A stretch of 45,309 nt of DNA, from IMG/VR virus record IMGVR_UViG_3300044577_000092, positions 1 through 45,309 of that record; one strand, 5' to 3'. The DNA is from a virus. Both the position numbers and the translations under genes were made by a program. Positions 37,233 to 45,213 of the stretch are shown piece after piece (position 1 is the stretch's first letter; the number at the start of each line of letters is the position of its first letter). Below the pieces are notes generated by a model that was given only the letters and a program-made list of their open reading frames with translations, was not told where the DNA came from and searched no databases.

Positions 37233-38234
37233 TTAAGCGGTAGTCAGTTCCGACACCTTGCCCGATCCGAACGGATTACGGCACTCAAGGGTGGTTTCCG
37301 TGAGCAGCATGACCTTCTCGGAGTCACCGGTCTTGGCGATCGGCACCGTCTGCATGGCACGCAACTCCGCGTTGGCCCAAAGCGTCATATCGAGCACCAG
37401 CGCGGTGCGGTCACGATTGAACCGGTTCGGTATGATCGTATGTACGCCGAAGTCGCTAACATAGATATCAGCGGCGCCGACGATCACGCCCTGGGTATTG
37501 CCGGGCACGTCCTTCTGCAAGGTGGCGATACCGGCAAACCCCGATGCCGCCGCCTTGTTGAACGGACCCACCATAACGACACGCGGTTCGCCGCCGTTTA
37601 TCCAGGATTGCGAGATAACACCTTTCAGAGCGGTTTCACCGAAAGCCGCCGTCGTGGTGCCGTCCGTCGGCGCCGTAACCAGCCCGGTCCCGGACGCGAA
37701 CCCCGGCGAGGTGGCGTTGGCCGCCCCTCCCTGGGACGTATAGGCATACTGGATGCCGTTGGTCGAGGTACTGCCGAGCCAGGCTTCTACCCCTGTCATG
37801 GCACGCGCCGATAACGTGCCGCCCGCCGTTGCCGCATGTTCCTGGGTGAAAACGGCCTCGATATCGCGCTTCACTTCCCTGCCGATCTTCGCGGTCTGGT
37901 AGTCGAGTTCATCGGCCCTGCCCGCCGTATCAACCGCCCGCATGGTGCCCGTCACGGCGATATCCTTGCGGAAAATCTGCGTATAGTTACGGAGCAACTG
38001 GGTGGGCGTGATCGCGACTTGCAAGTGATCGTCGCCTTCGAGGGCGGCGTTCGCGGTGTTGGCGGCGGCAAGGTTGTCCATCTGCCAGTCATGAAGTCGC
38101 GCCGAGGCGGTCACCCGCGCCAGATTACTGACGAACGGGGTTTCGGTCGGCGAAATATCATAGATGACGTCGGACAAATCCTCACGCTGGCCAACGGCCG
38201 TGTACGTCGTGAAGGTGTCTGTCGGTAAAGCCAT
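37233..38234 (-). CDS. major capsid protein (SU10/DUF5309 type)
   Basis: 333 residues with AAGGAA before the ATG. The N-terminal TDTFTTYTAVGQREDLSDVI, YDISPTETPFVSNLAR is the opening of SU10-type capsid proteins. NYTQIFRKDIAVTGTMRAVD, GREVKRDIEAVF, and MVGPFNKAAASGFAGIATLQ, YVSDFGVHTIIPNRFNRDRT, LVLDMTLWANAELRAMQTVP follow the HK97-fold order (N-arm, spine helix, E-loop, A-domain). It builds the icosahedral head. It does not show a clear cleavage peptide. Terminator downstream. Confidence 0.9.
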   Translation of the reverse strand: MALPTDTFTTYTAVGQREDLSDVIYDISPTETPFVSNLARVTASARLHDWQMDNLAAANTANAALEGDDHLQVAITPTQLLRNYTQIFRKDIAVTGTMRAVDTAGRADELDYQTAKIGREVKRDIEAVFTQEHAATAGGTLSARAMTGVEAWLGSTSTNGIQYAYTSQGGAANATSPGFASGTGLVTAPTDGTTTAAFGETALKGVISQSWINGGEPRVVMVGPFNKAAASGFAGIATLQKDVPGNTQGVIVGAADIYVSDFGVHTIIPNRFNRDRTALVLDMTLWANAELRAMQTVPIAKTGDSEKVMLLTETTLECRNPFGSGKVSELTTA

Positions 38235-38236
38235 AA

Positions 38237-39262
38237 CTATTTCCTTTTAGGTCTGGTTGCGGATAAAACAGCAACAGCATCGTCTAACGAACCAGTTTCC
38301 TTGAGCGACTGTCTCGCCTTTTCCAGATCGGGTGTCGAGGATGTGCGTTGTTGTCCCGAGGGCGCCGTCGATACCGGCGCGCGTGGCTTACCCGCCCGCG
38401 CCTTCGACTTGGCAAGATCGTATTGCATTGCCTTGTACCCAGTCTTGATTACCGCGGAATCCGTCAGACCTCGGGATACTTCCGTGGTCAGCCCGTATTC
38501 CTTGGCATACCAATCCTGAACCCGAACGACGCCATCGGTGAACTTCTCCTGGGTATTCCAGGAGGGAAAATATTCAACGATCCGGCGCGCATTGCCTTCA
38601 AACGTCCGTTGTTGCTTTCCGGCATTTTGGCTGGCGGTCTCGTCGGCGAGCTTCTGACTTTCCGCTTTGTTCTTTTCAACATTGAGTTTCGCGCGCTCAT
38701 AGCGGGCAAGCTCGACATTGAACCGGTCGGGGTCATAGGACTCGGAATTGACGTCCGCCAAAGCCTCATCGGGCGGTTCGGGTAACGCTACATCCAAAGA
38801 CTGAAGCTTCCGGCTCCACTCGTCCCGCATCTGCAGGACTTGTGCGGCCATCTGCTCAACCTCCTTCTCCTTCTCTACTGCTTGCTGTACTTTCTGGGTT
38901 GCCCCTCTTTGAAAAGCCTTGAGACTTTCCGCGACCTCCTTCTGGAGCGCGGGGTCCGCTTTTGCAAAGAGTTCCTTCCCTTCCTTGGTGAACGCTGCCG
39001 GCGCTTCGAGGTTTTGTGTCTCCACAGCCTCATCCAGGTCGTCAGCAAATATATCGGCCCCTTCATCAGGAGTTTCGATAATCTCGGGCGGTTCCGGGGG
39101 TTCCTCGATTGGAGGTTCCGCGACCGGTTCTTCCGCGTTAAGTTCGGTTACCGGTTCTGCCTCGCTTGGCTCCGGCGTAACTTCTTGCTCGCGCAATGCG
39201 CTGAGTCTTTCGGCGGCGCCCGTGACGGTGCCGGCCTTGATGTCATCCTGTCTGGTCGCCAT
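38237..39262 (-). CDS. scaffold-like capsid assembly protein
   Basis: 341 residues. The first 90 are very acidic and Pro/Glu-rich (EPSEAEPVTELNAEEPVAEP), followed by long helices (FAKADPALQKEVAESLKAFQ, QKVQQAVEKEKEVEQMAAQV) and Lys/Arg-rich segments near the end (KARAGKPRAPV). Acidic helical proteins directly before the capsid gene act as assembly scaffolds. There is no visible protease domain in it, so any cleavage would need another enzyme. Confidence 0.8.
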   Translation of the reverse strand: MATRQDDIKAGTVTGAAERLSALREQEVTPEPSEAEPVTELNAEEPVAEPPIEEPPEPPEIIETPDEGADIFADDLDEAVETQNLEAPAAFTKEGKELFAKADPALQKEVAESLKAFQRGATQKVQQAVEKEKEVEQMAAQVLQMRDEWSRKLQSLDVALPEPPDEALADVNSESYDPDRFNVELARYERAKLNVEKNKAESQKLADETASQNAGKQQRTFEGNARRIVEYFPSWNTQEKFTDGVVRVQDWYAKEYGLTTEVSRGLTDSAVIKTGYKAMQYDLAKSKARAGKPRAPVSTAPSGQQRTSSTPDLEKARQSLKETGSLDDAVAVLSATRPKRK

Positions 39263-39500
39263 CTTGTTCTTTCTCTGCTCTGGTTCCGTCCTCGGTGAAG
39301 TTTTTCAGCATGTCTCTGATTGAATGGACGGCGGTGAATTTATGGAAAAGCATTTCGCGTGAAACAGTATCGTCGGCTGACGTGGCGGCCCAAAGCATCT
39401 GACAGTGAACCAAGCAGGCATCCATCGTCTCGGCGAAGGCCGTATTTTCAAGCAGCGCCTGCGCACGTTCGCCACGCCTGGTTCTCTCGTCGGGCGTCAT
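39243..39500 (-). CDS. small conserved protein before the scaffold gene
   Basis: 85 residues, helical: RRGERAQALLENTAFAETMD, CLVHCQMLWAATSADD, REMLFHKFTAVHSIRDMLKN. The pattern RGxxAxxLLxNxxFxxxxxxxxxxxxxxWxxT...RExxxxxxxAxxxIxxxLxxxxxxG is common in a small podophage head-module protein of unknown role. Overlaps the scaffold start by 20 bases. Confidence 0.75.
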   Translation of the reverse strand: MTPDERTRRGERAQALLENTAFAETMDACLVHCQMLWAATSADDTVSREMLFHKFTAVHSIRDMLKNFTEDGTRAEKEQDGDQTG

Positions 39501-39503
39501 GAA

Positions 39504-39686
39504 TCAAGGATCTCTCTCAAATTCGGTTCTAAGTCGAAACTCGATTTCAGCACTCAACGACCGCTGATTTCTGGACGCCGCCTCTTGCAGTTTCTTCCTT
39601 ATGGTGGGGGTTGGACGAAACCCAACCGCAGGCTGTCGCCGCTGATCAGCCGGAATACTTGGTCTTCCCACCTTTCGCTTCTTCAT
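39504..39686 (-). CDS. Arc-like ribbon-helix-helix protein
   Basis: 60 residues, strongly basic at first (KKRKVGRPSIPADQRRQPAV). PAVGFRPTPTIRKKLQEAAS is the strand plus first helix and NQRSLSAEIEFRLRTEFERD the second helix of an Arc/Mnt-type RHH domain. It should bind DNA as a dimer or tetramer. ATGA overlap with the portal stop couples it to the portal. An RHH protein inside the head module may shut off early genes late in infection. Confidence 0.8.
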   Translation of the reverse strand: MKKRKVGRPSIPADQRRQPAVGFRPTPTIRKKLQEAASRNQRSLSAEIEFRLRTEFERDP

Positions 39687-41833
39687 GAATCGGGATCGCG
39701 GATGTTGGTGTTAACGTTGATCTTCTTGGCCCCGAGACGCTCCTCGATGGCCAGTTCCTCGCGCTTGAGCACGGCCTCCATGCCAAGCTCCATGCCCTCC
39801 AGTTCGGCCTCGGTTTCGATCTCAAGCAACTTCAACTGGGCGTTCTGGATAAGCTCCTGCGCCTTCAATCGCAGCTTCTCGACGGTCTCGGCCTCTTCCA
39901 GCCCGAGTTCCTTCTGCACCTTCGAGGTCTCTAACATGAGGCGGGCCTGGTCGATCTTCATGGCGGCCTGGATCTTTATGGTCTCGCGCTTGTCCTTGGC
40001 CTGCGCTTCTGACTGCTTCTGCTTGATCTTCGCCATCTCGACCGGATCGGGCTGGCTCTGCTGGGCTTGCGCTTGTTGATTGAGCTTCTTGCCCTTGGGG
40101 CTCTCGGGATCGGTAAAATACAGATCGGGATTGACGAAACCAAGCGCTTCGACAGACATTTTCGCGGCGTTGTAGATATTGTCCTGACCGACCAGGCCGG
40201 CGCGGCGGCCCAATTGCATGTAGCCGCTCAATTGCTGGAGGTTGGACGCCTGCTGCATCTTGTTTCCGGTGCCGAGACCGACATTGACCGAAACATCCAT
40301 TTCTTCCGGCCATGAGCCTGGGTTGATCTCGACGAACTTGCCGGTGAGCCGGATCACCCGGGCCGCGTTGTCATAACGCCGCATCAGGCGGTAAACGCTC
40401 AGACACAGATCCTTGACCAGCGTCTCGGCATAGACCCTTGCAATGAGGGCCTGCTTTTCCTGGGCGAGCGACATCATGAAGCCCGCGGTGGTGGCCGGCG
40501 TCTTGTGGAGGACGTTGGGATCGAGTCCCTGGCCCATCTTGGAAACGCCGGTGCGGACCTCGGCGACGGAATCGAAATATTCCAGCGCCGGGAAGATGTC
40601 CTGGCCGACCGGAATATTGCCGAGCGGGACGACATCGGCCTGGCCGCCCGGCGCTGACCGGATTCTGATCGGTGCCCGCAAATCCTGATTCAAAACATCG
40701 TCCATCGACACCTGGCCGGGGACGGATTCGAAAACCTTCAGGCGCTGGTTGTTGAGGCCATATAGATTGTCCAGCCACTCCCTCAAGATGGTCGATTTGG
40801 CGAGCTGGATATCCATGACTTCCTCGGCCAGGGAAGTCCCGTAGAATTCGTGCGGCTTGGGGATCGGGGCGCCGGCCTGATAGGGCCAATCGTCATCCCA
40901 TTCCTCATCCAGCAGGATATCGCCGGAATCGGCCCTGAGAAACCGCCAGCGCTCCACAGACCCGTCTTCGTCGATGTCGATCGTGGCGTGTTCCCACCAC
41001 ACCGCGACCAAACGCGATGCTTTGTCGGTGTTGTCCGGCGTCGGCAGCCGATCGCGGCGCTGAGCGCCTGTTATCGGGTTATTGGCATAGACGTCGAGCG
41101 CCGGCAGTGCCTCGGCCACGTCCTGGTCCACGCCCATGCCGATCAGCTCCGATACCGACTTTTCCATGCGCTCGCCAACGTAATCGGCGTCTTCGATATA
41201 GACGGCGTTGGGCGATATGATGAAATTCTCGGGCACCACGTTGCCGATCCTGATTTTCCACCTTGTCTCACCGGAAATCTTGATCTTGACGTCGAAAACC
41301 GTCAAAATCTCGCCGCCGATGTCCATGTCGCGGGCGTCTTCTTCCAGAATCTCAACCTTTTCATCGGCATCGAGATCGGCAAGCTCATCGCCGAGGATTC
41401 CGGTGCGCTTTTCCGTCTTTTCCGTCGATATTTCCTCGGCCCAGGTCTTGGTTATCCCGACTTTCTCCAGCAATCCGTCCTTGAACGCGGTCTCAAGGAT
41501 GGAAAAGCCCCGGTTTTCCTTCATGATCACGTGATTGACGCCCAAGGTGGCTTCGCGCGCCTGCAATTCGTCCTCGGGGCCAACGGGGAGAAAATCAACC
41601 AGCCGGGAACCCGCCGTGAAGACCTTCATGAGGGCCGGCATGAGGGCTTCGATCTTATCGCGCACATCGGTCAGGATGAACTGGCTGCGGCCCGCGATTT
41701 CGTTGCCGAACGGCTTGCCTTCATAGAACTCGCGCGCCTTTTCCCGGACGGCGAGGATTTCCGACGTGACGAACGAGGCCGCCGCCTGTTTGCGGGATTC
41801 CAGAATGCCCTTAACCTCTGACTGCTCAAGCAT
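39683..41833 (-). CDS. portal protein
   Basis: 716 residues, with GGAGA upstream of the ATG. LTDVRDKIEALMPALMKVFT, PENFIISPNAVYIEDADYVG, EFYGTSLAEEVMDIQLAKST, REWLDNLYGLNNQRLKVFES, GQDIFPALEYFDSVAEVRTG and KTPATTAGFMMSLAQEKQAL form the well-known order of podophage portal proteins (wing, stem, crown). The last 140 residues form a Gln/Lys/Glu coiled coil (KIKQKQSEAQAKDKRETIKI), likely a barrel or core-binding element. It forms the dodecameric DNA channel at the unique vertex. Confidence 0.9.
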   Translation of the reverse strand: MLEQSEVKGILESRKQAAASFVTSEILAVREKAREFYEGKPFGNEIAGRSQFILTDVRDKIEALMPALMKVFTAGSRLVDFLPVGPEDELQAREATLGVNHVIMKENRGFSILETAFKDGLLEKVGITKTWAEEISTEKTEKRTGILGDELADLDADEKVEILEEDARDMDIGGEILTVFDVKIKISGETRWKIRIGNVVPENFIISPNAVYIEDADYVGERMEKSVSELIGMGVDQDVAEALPALDVYANNPITGAQRRDRLPTPDNTDKASRLVAVWWEHATIDIDEDGSVERWRFLRADSGDILLDEEWDDDWPYQAGAPIPKPHEFYGTSLAEEVMDIQLAKSTILREWLDNLYGLNNQRLKVFESVPGQVSMDDVLNQDLRAPIRIRSAPGGQADVVPLGNIPVGQDIFPALEYFDSVAEVRTGVSKMGQGLDPNVLHKTPATTAGFMMSLAQEKQALIARVYAETLVKDLCLSVYRLMRRYDNAARVIRLTGKFVEINPGSWPEEMDVSVNVGLGTGNKMQQASNLQQLSGYMQLGRRAGLVGQDNIYNAAKMSVEALGFVNPDLYFTDPESPKGKKLNQQAQAQQSQPDPVEMAKIKQKQSEAQAKDKRETIKIQAAMKIDQARLMLETSKVQKELGLEEAETVEKLRLKAQELIQNAQLKLLEIETEAELEGMELGMEAVLKREELAIEERLGAKKINVNTNIRDPDS

Positions 41834-42272
41834 TTATTGTCTCCGACATGATGTCCCCGCCCGTTGAATAATCCACCAGCATGGCGATTTCCACGGCACG
41901 TATCGGGTCTGCTCCCATGTGCATTGCCGCCATGGCGGCAGCGGTGCCCGAACCAATGGCGAAGAAGTCGTCCAGTATCGGTATCGGCTGTGCATGTTCC
42001 GTCCATAAATCCAGGCCGTCCGCAGTGAGAACGAGCGCGCTAATATCAGGCGCGTCTTCGTTGCCGCGGTACATGTGGAAGATCGGCCAATCAGCAATAT
42101 CATGCCCTCGTTCCCACCAATCGATAAAAACCAGGCCGTCGGAGAGATTCCCGGCCAGGCCGATTATCGTATCTCCTAATCGGTACAGTTTTTTGCATAT
42201 ACGCGGGATCGACCCCCGCAGCGCCATGGTATCGGCAGCCATGATTCCGTTTCGGTAGGCAACCGTCGTCAT
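41826..42272 (-). CDS. proteasome/HslV-like Ntn hydrolase
   Basis: 148 residues starting in TGATG overlap with the terminase. MTTVAYRNGIMAADT has the threonine at position 2 that becomes the nucleophile after Met removal, D14 of the AADT motif and K27/K28 further on, as in HslV and proteasome beta chains; then LYRLGDTIIGLAGNLSDGLV, FFAIGSGTAAAMAAMHMGAD, AVEIAMLVDYSTGGD. It is shorter than HslV (about 175). Position between terminase and portal, where phages carry head proteases, suggests cleavage of head proteins; self-assembly into rings may be expected. Function is inferred. A host-protein degradation role is an alternative. Confidence 0.8.
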   Translation of the reverse strand: MTTVAYRNGIMAADTMALRGSIPRICKKLYRLGDTIIGLAGNLSDGLVFIDWWERGHDIADWPIFHMYRGNEDAPDISALVLTADGLDLWTEHAQPIPILDDFFAIGSGTAAAMAAMHMGADPIRAVEIAMLVDYSTGGDIMSETINA

Positions 42273-43558
42273 CAGACAAAATTCCTCTTCGGTAAATCAA
42301 GCGGTTCCCACGACAGCGTGGCCTGCATCCCCATGCAGCCGGTGCGGAAGGAATCTGCGGGGTGCGAGCACCAATTGTGCAGCGGCCGGTTCTTGAAGGT
42401 GTTCTGATAGTCGTCGAATTCCCGTCTGTACTGGCGCAGCGCCTCGATGCCGCGCGAACACTTGGCGCGGTCAAACCAGCTCTTGCCCAGCGTGTTGCGC
42501 ACGTTCTGGATGCCGTCATCGACCTTGTGGTTGGTCACCACCCGGCAGGTATAATTGAGCAGCTCCTGGAGAACATCGAGCCTGGACCTTCCCGCCAAAA
42601 GCTCTCTTGCAACAATGTCATGGGGGAGCAGGTGCTCGCCATAGACGTAATCATGCTCCTGCAGCTCCATGACGTAATCCGATAAGGGCTTGCCGGAAGC
42701 CTCGTAGTAATCGATCCAATGCACTTCCTGGCCGATCATCTGGTAATACCAAATAACCGTCGAATCACCGATTCCGATGTCCCAGCATGTGTGAACCGGC
42801 ACCGCGCGGTCATAAGCGACGTTGCAGATGCGGCCCTCTTCCTCGCACTCCGCGATGAGATCGGCGTAATAGGCGCCCCGGATCTGGGCTTCGAATGAGC
42901 ACTCGAACTCCTGGTCGTACTCGGCGCCCGTCATCTCGTTGCGCGCGGCCACCAGTTCTTCCGGAATGATCACGCCGGTCTCGGAGGCCTTATACATGAA
43001 GGACTTCCAGGTTTTATCAGGATAGCGCGCGCCGATGTCGTCGGGAAACCCGTCGCGTGCGTTTATGTACAAATCATAGAACTCGTTATGGCCTTGCGGC
43101 GTCCCGATGAAGATCCCGAAACCCTGCCGGTCCGTGAGAAGCGGCCGTATGACCGACCCCCACAGACCGGGGCGCATCTGGGCGTATTCGTCCAGAATCA
43201 CGCCGTCGAGATAAATGCCACGCAGAGCATCGGGATTGTCTGCTCCGAACAACTGGATGCGCGAGCCGTTGGGCAAATCCACCTTGAGTTCGTTCTCGAA
43301 GAAGCGCCTGCCCGGAACCATGTTGGTGTAAGCTTTGAGATAATCCCAGGCAACCTGCTTGGCCTGCCGGAACAAAGGTGCGATGTAGGCAAACCGCTGA
43401 TCGGGCCTGGTTCCTTCCAGGGCGGCCCGGACAAGGATGTTGATGCACAGCACCGTCTTGCCCATGCGGCGATGGCAGACCATGACGTTGAAACGCTTTA
43501 GATTCTCGAAGATTTCTTCCTGGACGGCACGCGGCTTGAAAAGCGTTACCTCTTCCAC
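42272..43558 (-). CDS. terL: terminase large subunit
   Basis: 428 residues from GTG 43558. Walker A CHRRMGKT (28-35), Walker B GVILDEYA (119-126), coupling motif FIGTPQG (150-156). The C-terminal nuclease shows CWDIGIGDST with D at the first metal site and later HKVDDGIQNVRNTL and HPADSFR. This is the packaging motor that translocates DNA into the head and cuts concatemers. Upstream genes include small zinc and HTH proteins; the probable small subunit lies beyond the window ends. ATG overlap with the Ntn hydrolase. Confidence 0.95.
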   Translation of the reverse strand: MEEVTLFKPRAVQEEIFENLKRFNVMVCHRRMGKTVLCINILVRAALEGTRPDQRFAYIAPLFRQAKQVAWDYLKAYTNMVPGRRFFENELKVDLPNGSRIQLFGADNPDALRGIYLDGVILDEYAQMRPGLWGSVIRPLLTDRQGFGIFIGTPQGHNEFYDLYINARDGFPDDIGARYPDKTWKSFMYKASETGVIIPEELVAARNEMTGAEYDQEFECSFEAQIRGAYYADLIAECEEEGRICNVAYDRAVPVHTCWDIGIGDSTVIWYYQMIGQEVHWIDYYEASGKPLSDYVMELQEHDYVYGEHLLPHDIVARELLAGRSRLDVLQELLNYTCRVVTNHKVDDGIQNVRNTLGKSWFDRAKCSRGIEALRQYRREFDDYQNTFKNRPLHNWCSHPADSFRTGCMGMQATLSWEPLDLPKRNFV

Positions 43559-43559
43559 A

Positions 43560-43616
43560 CTACTTCTTTTTCGGCTTCGGCTTAGGTCTTGGCTTACGCT
43601 TGTGGTTATGTTTCAT
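43560..43616 (-). CDS. 18-residue polybasic peptide before terL
   Basis: ATG 43616 lies in the end of the upstream gene and the TAG precedes the terL GTG by one base. The peptide MKHNHKRKPRPKPKPKKK is almost wholly Lys/Arg/Pro/His. It may act as a leader peptide controlling terL translation or may be a DNA-binding micropeptide. Ribosome-site evidence is weak. Confidence 0.4.
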   Translation of the reverse strand: MKHNHKRKPRPKPKPKKK

Positions 43617-43800
43617 CGTCGGGCTCAATATAAGGCTCCGGCGACGGAACAGGCCCAGGAGGAGGTATTTCCAGCTCAGGCGGGGCCTCGACCGGGGCTT
43701 GTTCCTCGATCACTACGGTATTGACCTTAGGCGCACAATACGGACACACCTTCGCCGGACCCGCCAGGGGCTTGCCGCAATTGCCACAATAATTAGCCAT
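43606..43800 (-). CDS. zinc-ribbon protein with proline-rich tail
   Basis: 64 residues from ATG 43800. YCGNCGKPLAGPAKVCPYC is a standard zinc ribbon (four cysteines). The rest (VEAPPELEIPPPGPVPSPEP and a short acidic end) is disordered. Similar zinc-ribbon tails sit in proteins that contact large complexes, and the terL neighbour suggests a link with packaging. Overlaps the next gene by eight bases. Confidence 0.75.
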   Translation of the reverse strand: MANYCGNCGKPLAGPAKVCPYCAPKVNTVVIEEQAPVEAPPELEIPPPGPVPSPEPYIEPDDET

Positions 43801-44002
43801 TCTTAATCTCCTTCTTGCAAATCTGCTGTATCCGCGCCGTTGAGACGCCAAACTCGCCGGCGATCGACGAAAACGTCCGGCCGCCCTTGCGCAACTCGAC
43901 AATCTGCTGATCTCTGGTTAATTCTACCACAGGCGCAGCCGCCTTCTTGTTCCTGAAACCAAATGGCGTGCGCCGCGACCTCAGAAAAACTAGCTTGTTC
44001 AT
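43793..44002 (-). CDS. small HTH (sigma region 4-like) protein
   Basis: 69 residues from ATG 44002 (GGAGGGG before it, TGATG overlap with the upstream stop). A basic start (NKLVFLRSRRTPFGFRNKK) precedes RDQQIVELRKGGRTFSSIAG and EFGVSTARIQQICKKE, an HTH similar to region 4 of sigma70 or to TrfB-like regulators. It could act as a late transcription activator. Its gene lies early in the late operon. Confidence 0.75.
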   Translation of the reverse strand: MNKLVFLRSRRTPFGFRNKKAAAPVVELTRDQQIVELRKGGRTFSSIAGEFGVSTARIQQICKKEIKNG

Positions 44003-44211
44003 CAACCCCTCCAGCGAGGATCGGTGCGGCACAATACCTCAAAACGCTCCTTGATGCGATCGGTGGTCCGCCATATCCAGGCCCCCATGGGAAACTCTAT
44101 GAAAGACGGCACATCAATCAACAACGTCGCCCGGTCGGCACGATTGGTGGTTTCCCGCACCGCCTGATCCAGTATGCGGTTGCGCTGAAATTCGTCCCAC
44201 ATCTCACCCAT
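44002..44211 (-). CDS. small protein, unknown function
   Basis: 69 residues: MWDEFQRNRILDQAVRETTN, FIEFPMGAWIWRTTDRIKER. Amphipathic and aromatic, no cysteines of note. Eight-base overlap with the gene before it and TGATG overlap with the next. A helical accessory of packaging or head assembly is possible. Confidence 0.65.
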   Translation of the reverse strand: MGEMWDEFQRNRILDQAVRETTNRADRATLLIDVPSFIEFPMGAWIWRTTDRIKERFEVLCRTDPRWRG

Positions 44212-44458
44212 CGCTTACCTCAACCTCGTCTTCGCGATCCGGCTCAACATCAAACAACCCAAACGTCCGACGCTTGCCTTCTCTCCGCAACACCATCGCA
44301 TCAGCCATCTCATAGGCCATGTCCGCAAAATCATCCGACGACATCTGAGCTACCTGCATGTTGGGATCGGGATTGGCCAATGTCCCAGATAAAGCCATCC
44401 CCGCAAACCAGTCCCGTAAAGACCTGGGATCAGCTAAATCATCGTCGAAATCAGCCAT
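44204..44458 (-). CDS. conserved phage protein (SLRDWFAGMAL family)
   Basis: 84 residues. SLRDWFAGMALSGTLANP and DFADMAYEMADAMVLRREGK are signature blocks of a widespread short phage protein (SLRDYFAAxAL...AYxxADAMLxAR). The C-terminal 20 residues are acidic. Function unknown. Overlaps neighbours by 25 and 8 bases. Confidence 0.85.
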   Translation of the reverse strand: MADFDDDLADPRSLRDWFAGMALSGTLANPDPNMQVAQMSSDDFADMAYEMADAMVLRREGKRRTFGLFDVEPDREDEVEVSDG

Positions 44459-44628
44459 GCTTCCTCTCCCGATACCGGCTTCTCCATTATGACCTTTCGA
44501 GCCTTGTTCATTTCGCGCTTGATGCGCCGCCAGTTACGGCCCCGAAACCTTTTCTCGGCATCCAAAGCGGCCCATTCCCGGCGAAACATCCTATGTACCC
44601 ACGGCCCGCAAACAACAATATCAGCCAT
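44434..44628 (-). CDS. small basic protein, unknown function
   Basis: 64 residues, rich in Arg/Lys/Trp: VVCGPWVHRMFRREWAALDA, EKRFRGRNWRRIKREMNKAR. Helical, likely nucleic-acid binding by charge. Overlaps the upstream gene by eight bases and the downstream gene by 25. No family recognised. Confidence 0.6.
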   Translation of the reverse strand: MADIVVCGPWVHRMFRREWAALDAEKRFRGRNWRRIKREMNKARKVIMEKPVSGEEAWLISTMI

Positions 44629-45049
44629 GCGGAATGCCCGCGTTGTCGTCCTCGGACATCAACTCCTGGACCTTTCCCATATCCGGGATATCATAAATCG
44701 CGCTGTCCGGATCACCGTAGCCTTCTTCGGTACTCGCGCATGTAGGCGTTGTACTTTTCTCGGTTTCGGGCCCGCCAGCGTCAATTGCGTTCAACCTGTC
44801 CCTTAGGCCCGTCACCGAGTCCAAAACCGGACCGTTCAAAACCTCGGTCGCCACCGCCTGATCCAACTCCAGCTCCTCTATCCTCTGCACCAGCCGGCCC
44901 ACTATCTCGTCGTGATCCTGTACCCTCGCCTCCAGACGAGACAGACACTCCTCGTGAAGAGCCCACCCCTCGTCCAGATGGTCCCAACCCCTCTTTTGGT
45001 CGGCAATTGTGGACACCCCCAACCAACGCCAAAGCCGCTCCGCAATCAT
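44621..45049 (-). CDS. coiled-coil protein, unknown function
   Basis: 142 residues from ATG 45049 in an ATGA overlap; GGAGGAGGG lies just upstream. The N-terminal IAERLWRWLGVSTIADQKRG precedes a coiled coil with LEARVQDHDEIVGRLVQRIE. The C-terminal half is acidic and Thr/Asp-rich. A small packaging helper is possible because the gene precedes terL. Confidence 0.7.
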   Translation of the reverse strand: MIAERLWRWLGVSTIADQKRGWDHLDEGWALHEECLSRLEARVQDHDEIVGRLVQRIEELELDQAVATEVLNGPVLDSVTGLRDRLNAIDAGGPETEKSTTPTCASTEEGYGDPDSAIYDIPDMGKVQELMSEDDNAGIPHG

Positions 45050-45213
45050 CGCACCGCCCTCCTCCTGTAAGCCTTCTGCCGACACGCAGGAGAACAAAAC
45101 CGAGCATCAACGCGACGCGACCAAAATACCGCCTCGCAAACCTCACACCGAAGAACCCATCCCCGAAGCCGCTGCCCGACACATAAACCATTAAACCACT
45201 CCTGCATCTTCAT
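45046..45213 (-). CDS. zinc-finger protein
   Basis: 55 residues from ATG 45213 (an in-frame ATG at 45300 at the window edge is possible, and would add a hydrophobic stretch). CEVCEAVFWSRRVDARFCSP, ACRQKAYRRR is a standard CxxC...FCSxxCRQxAYRRR finger common in phages and actinobacteria. It ends at the ATGA overlap. If the molecule is circular the next upstream gene is the small terminase subunit, about 240 bases away. Confidence 0.75.
   Translation of the reverse strand: MKMQEWFNGLCVGQRLRGWVLRCEVCEAVFWSRRVDARFCSPACRQKAYRRRAVR

Noticed and set aside
43963-44745. 260-codon plus-strand ORF
   Set aside because: It runs opposite to several overlapping minus-strand genes with good starts and recognisable families; Pro/Thr-rich composition is typical of an antisense frame.
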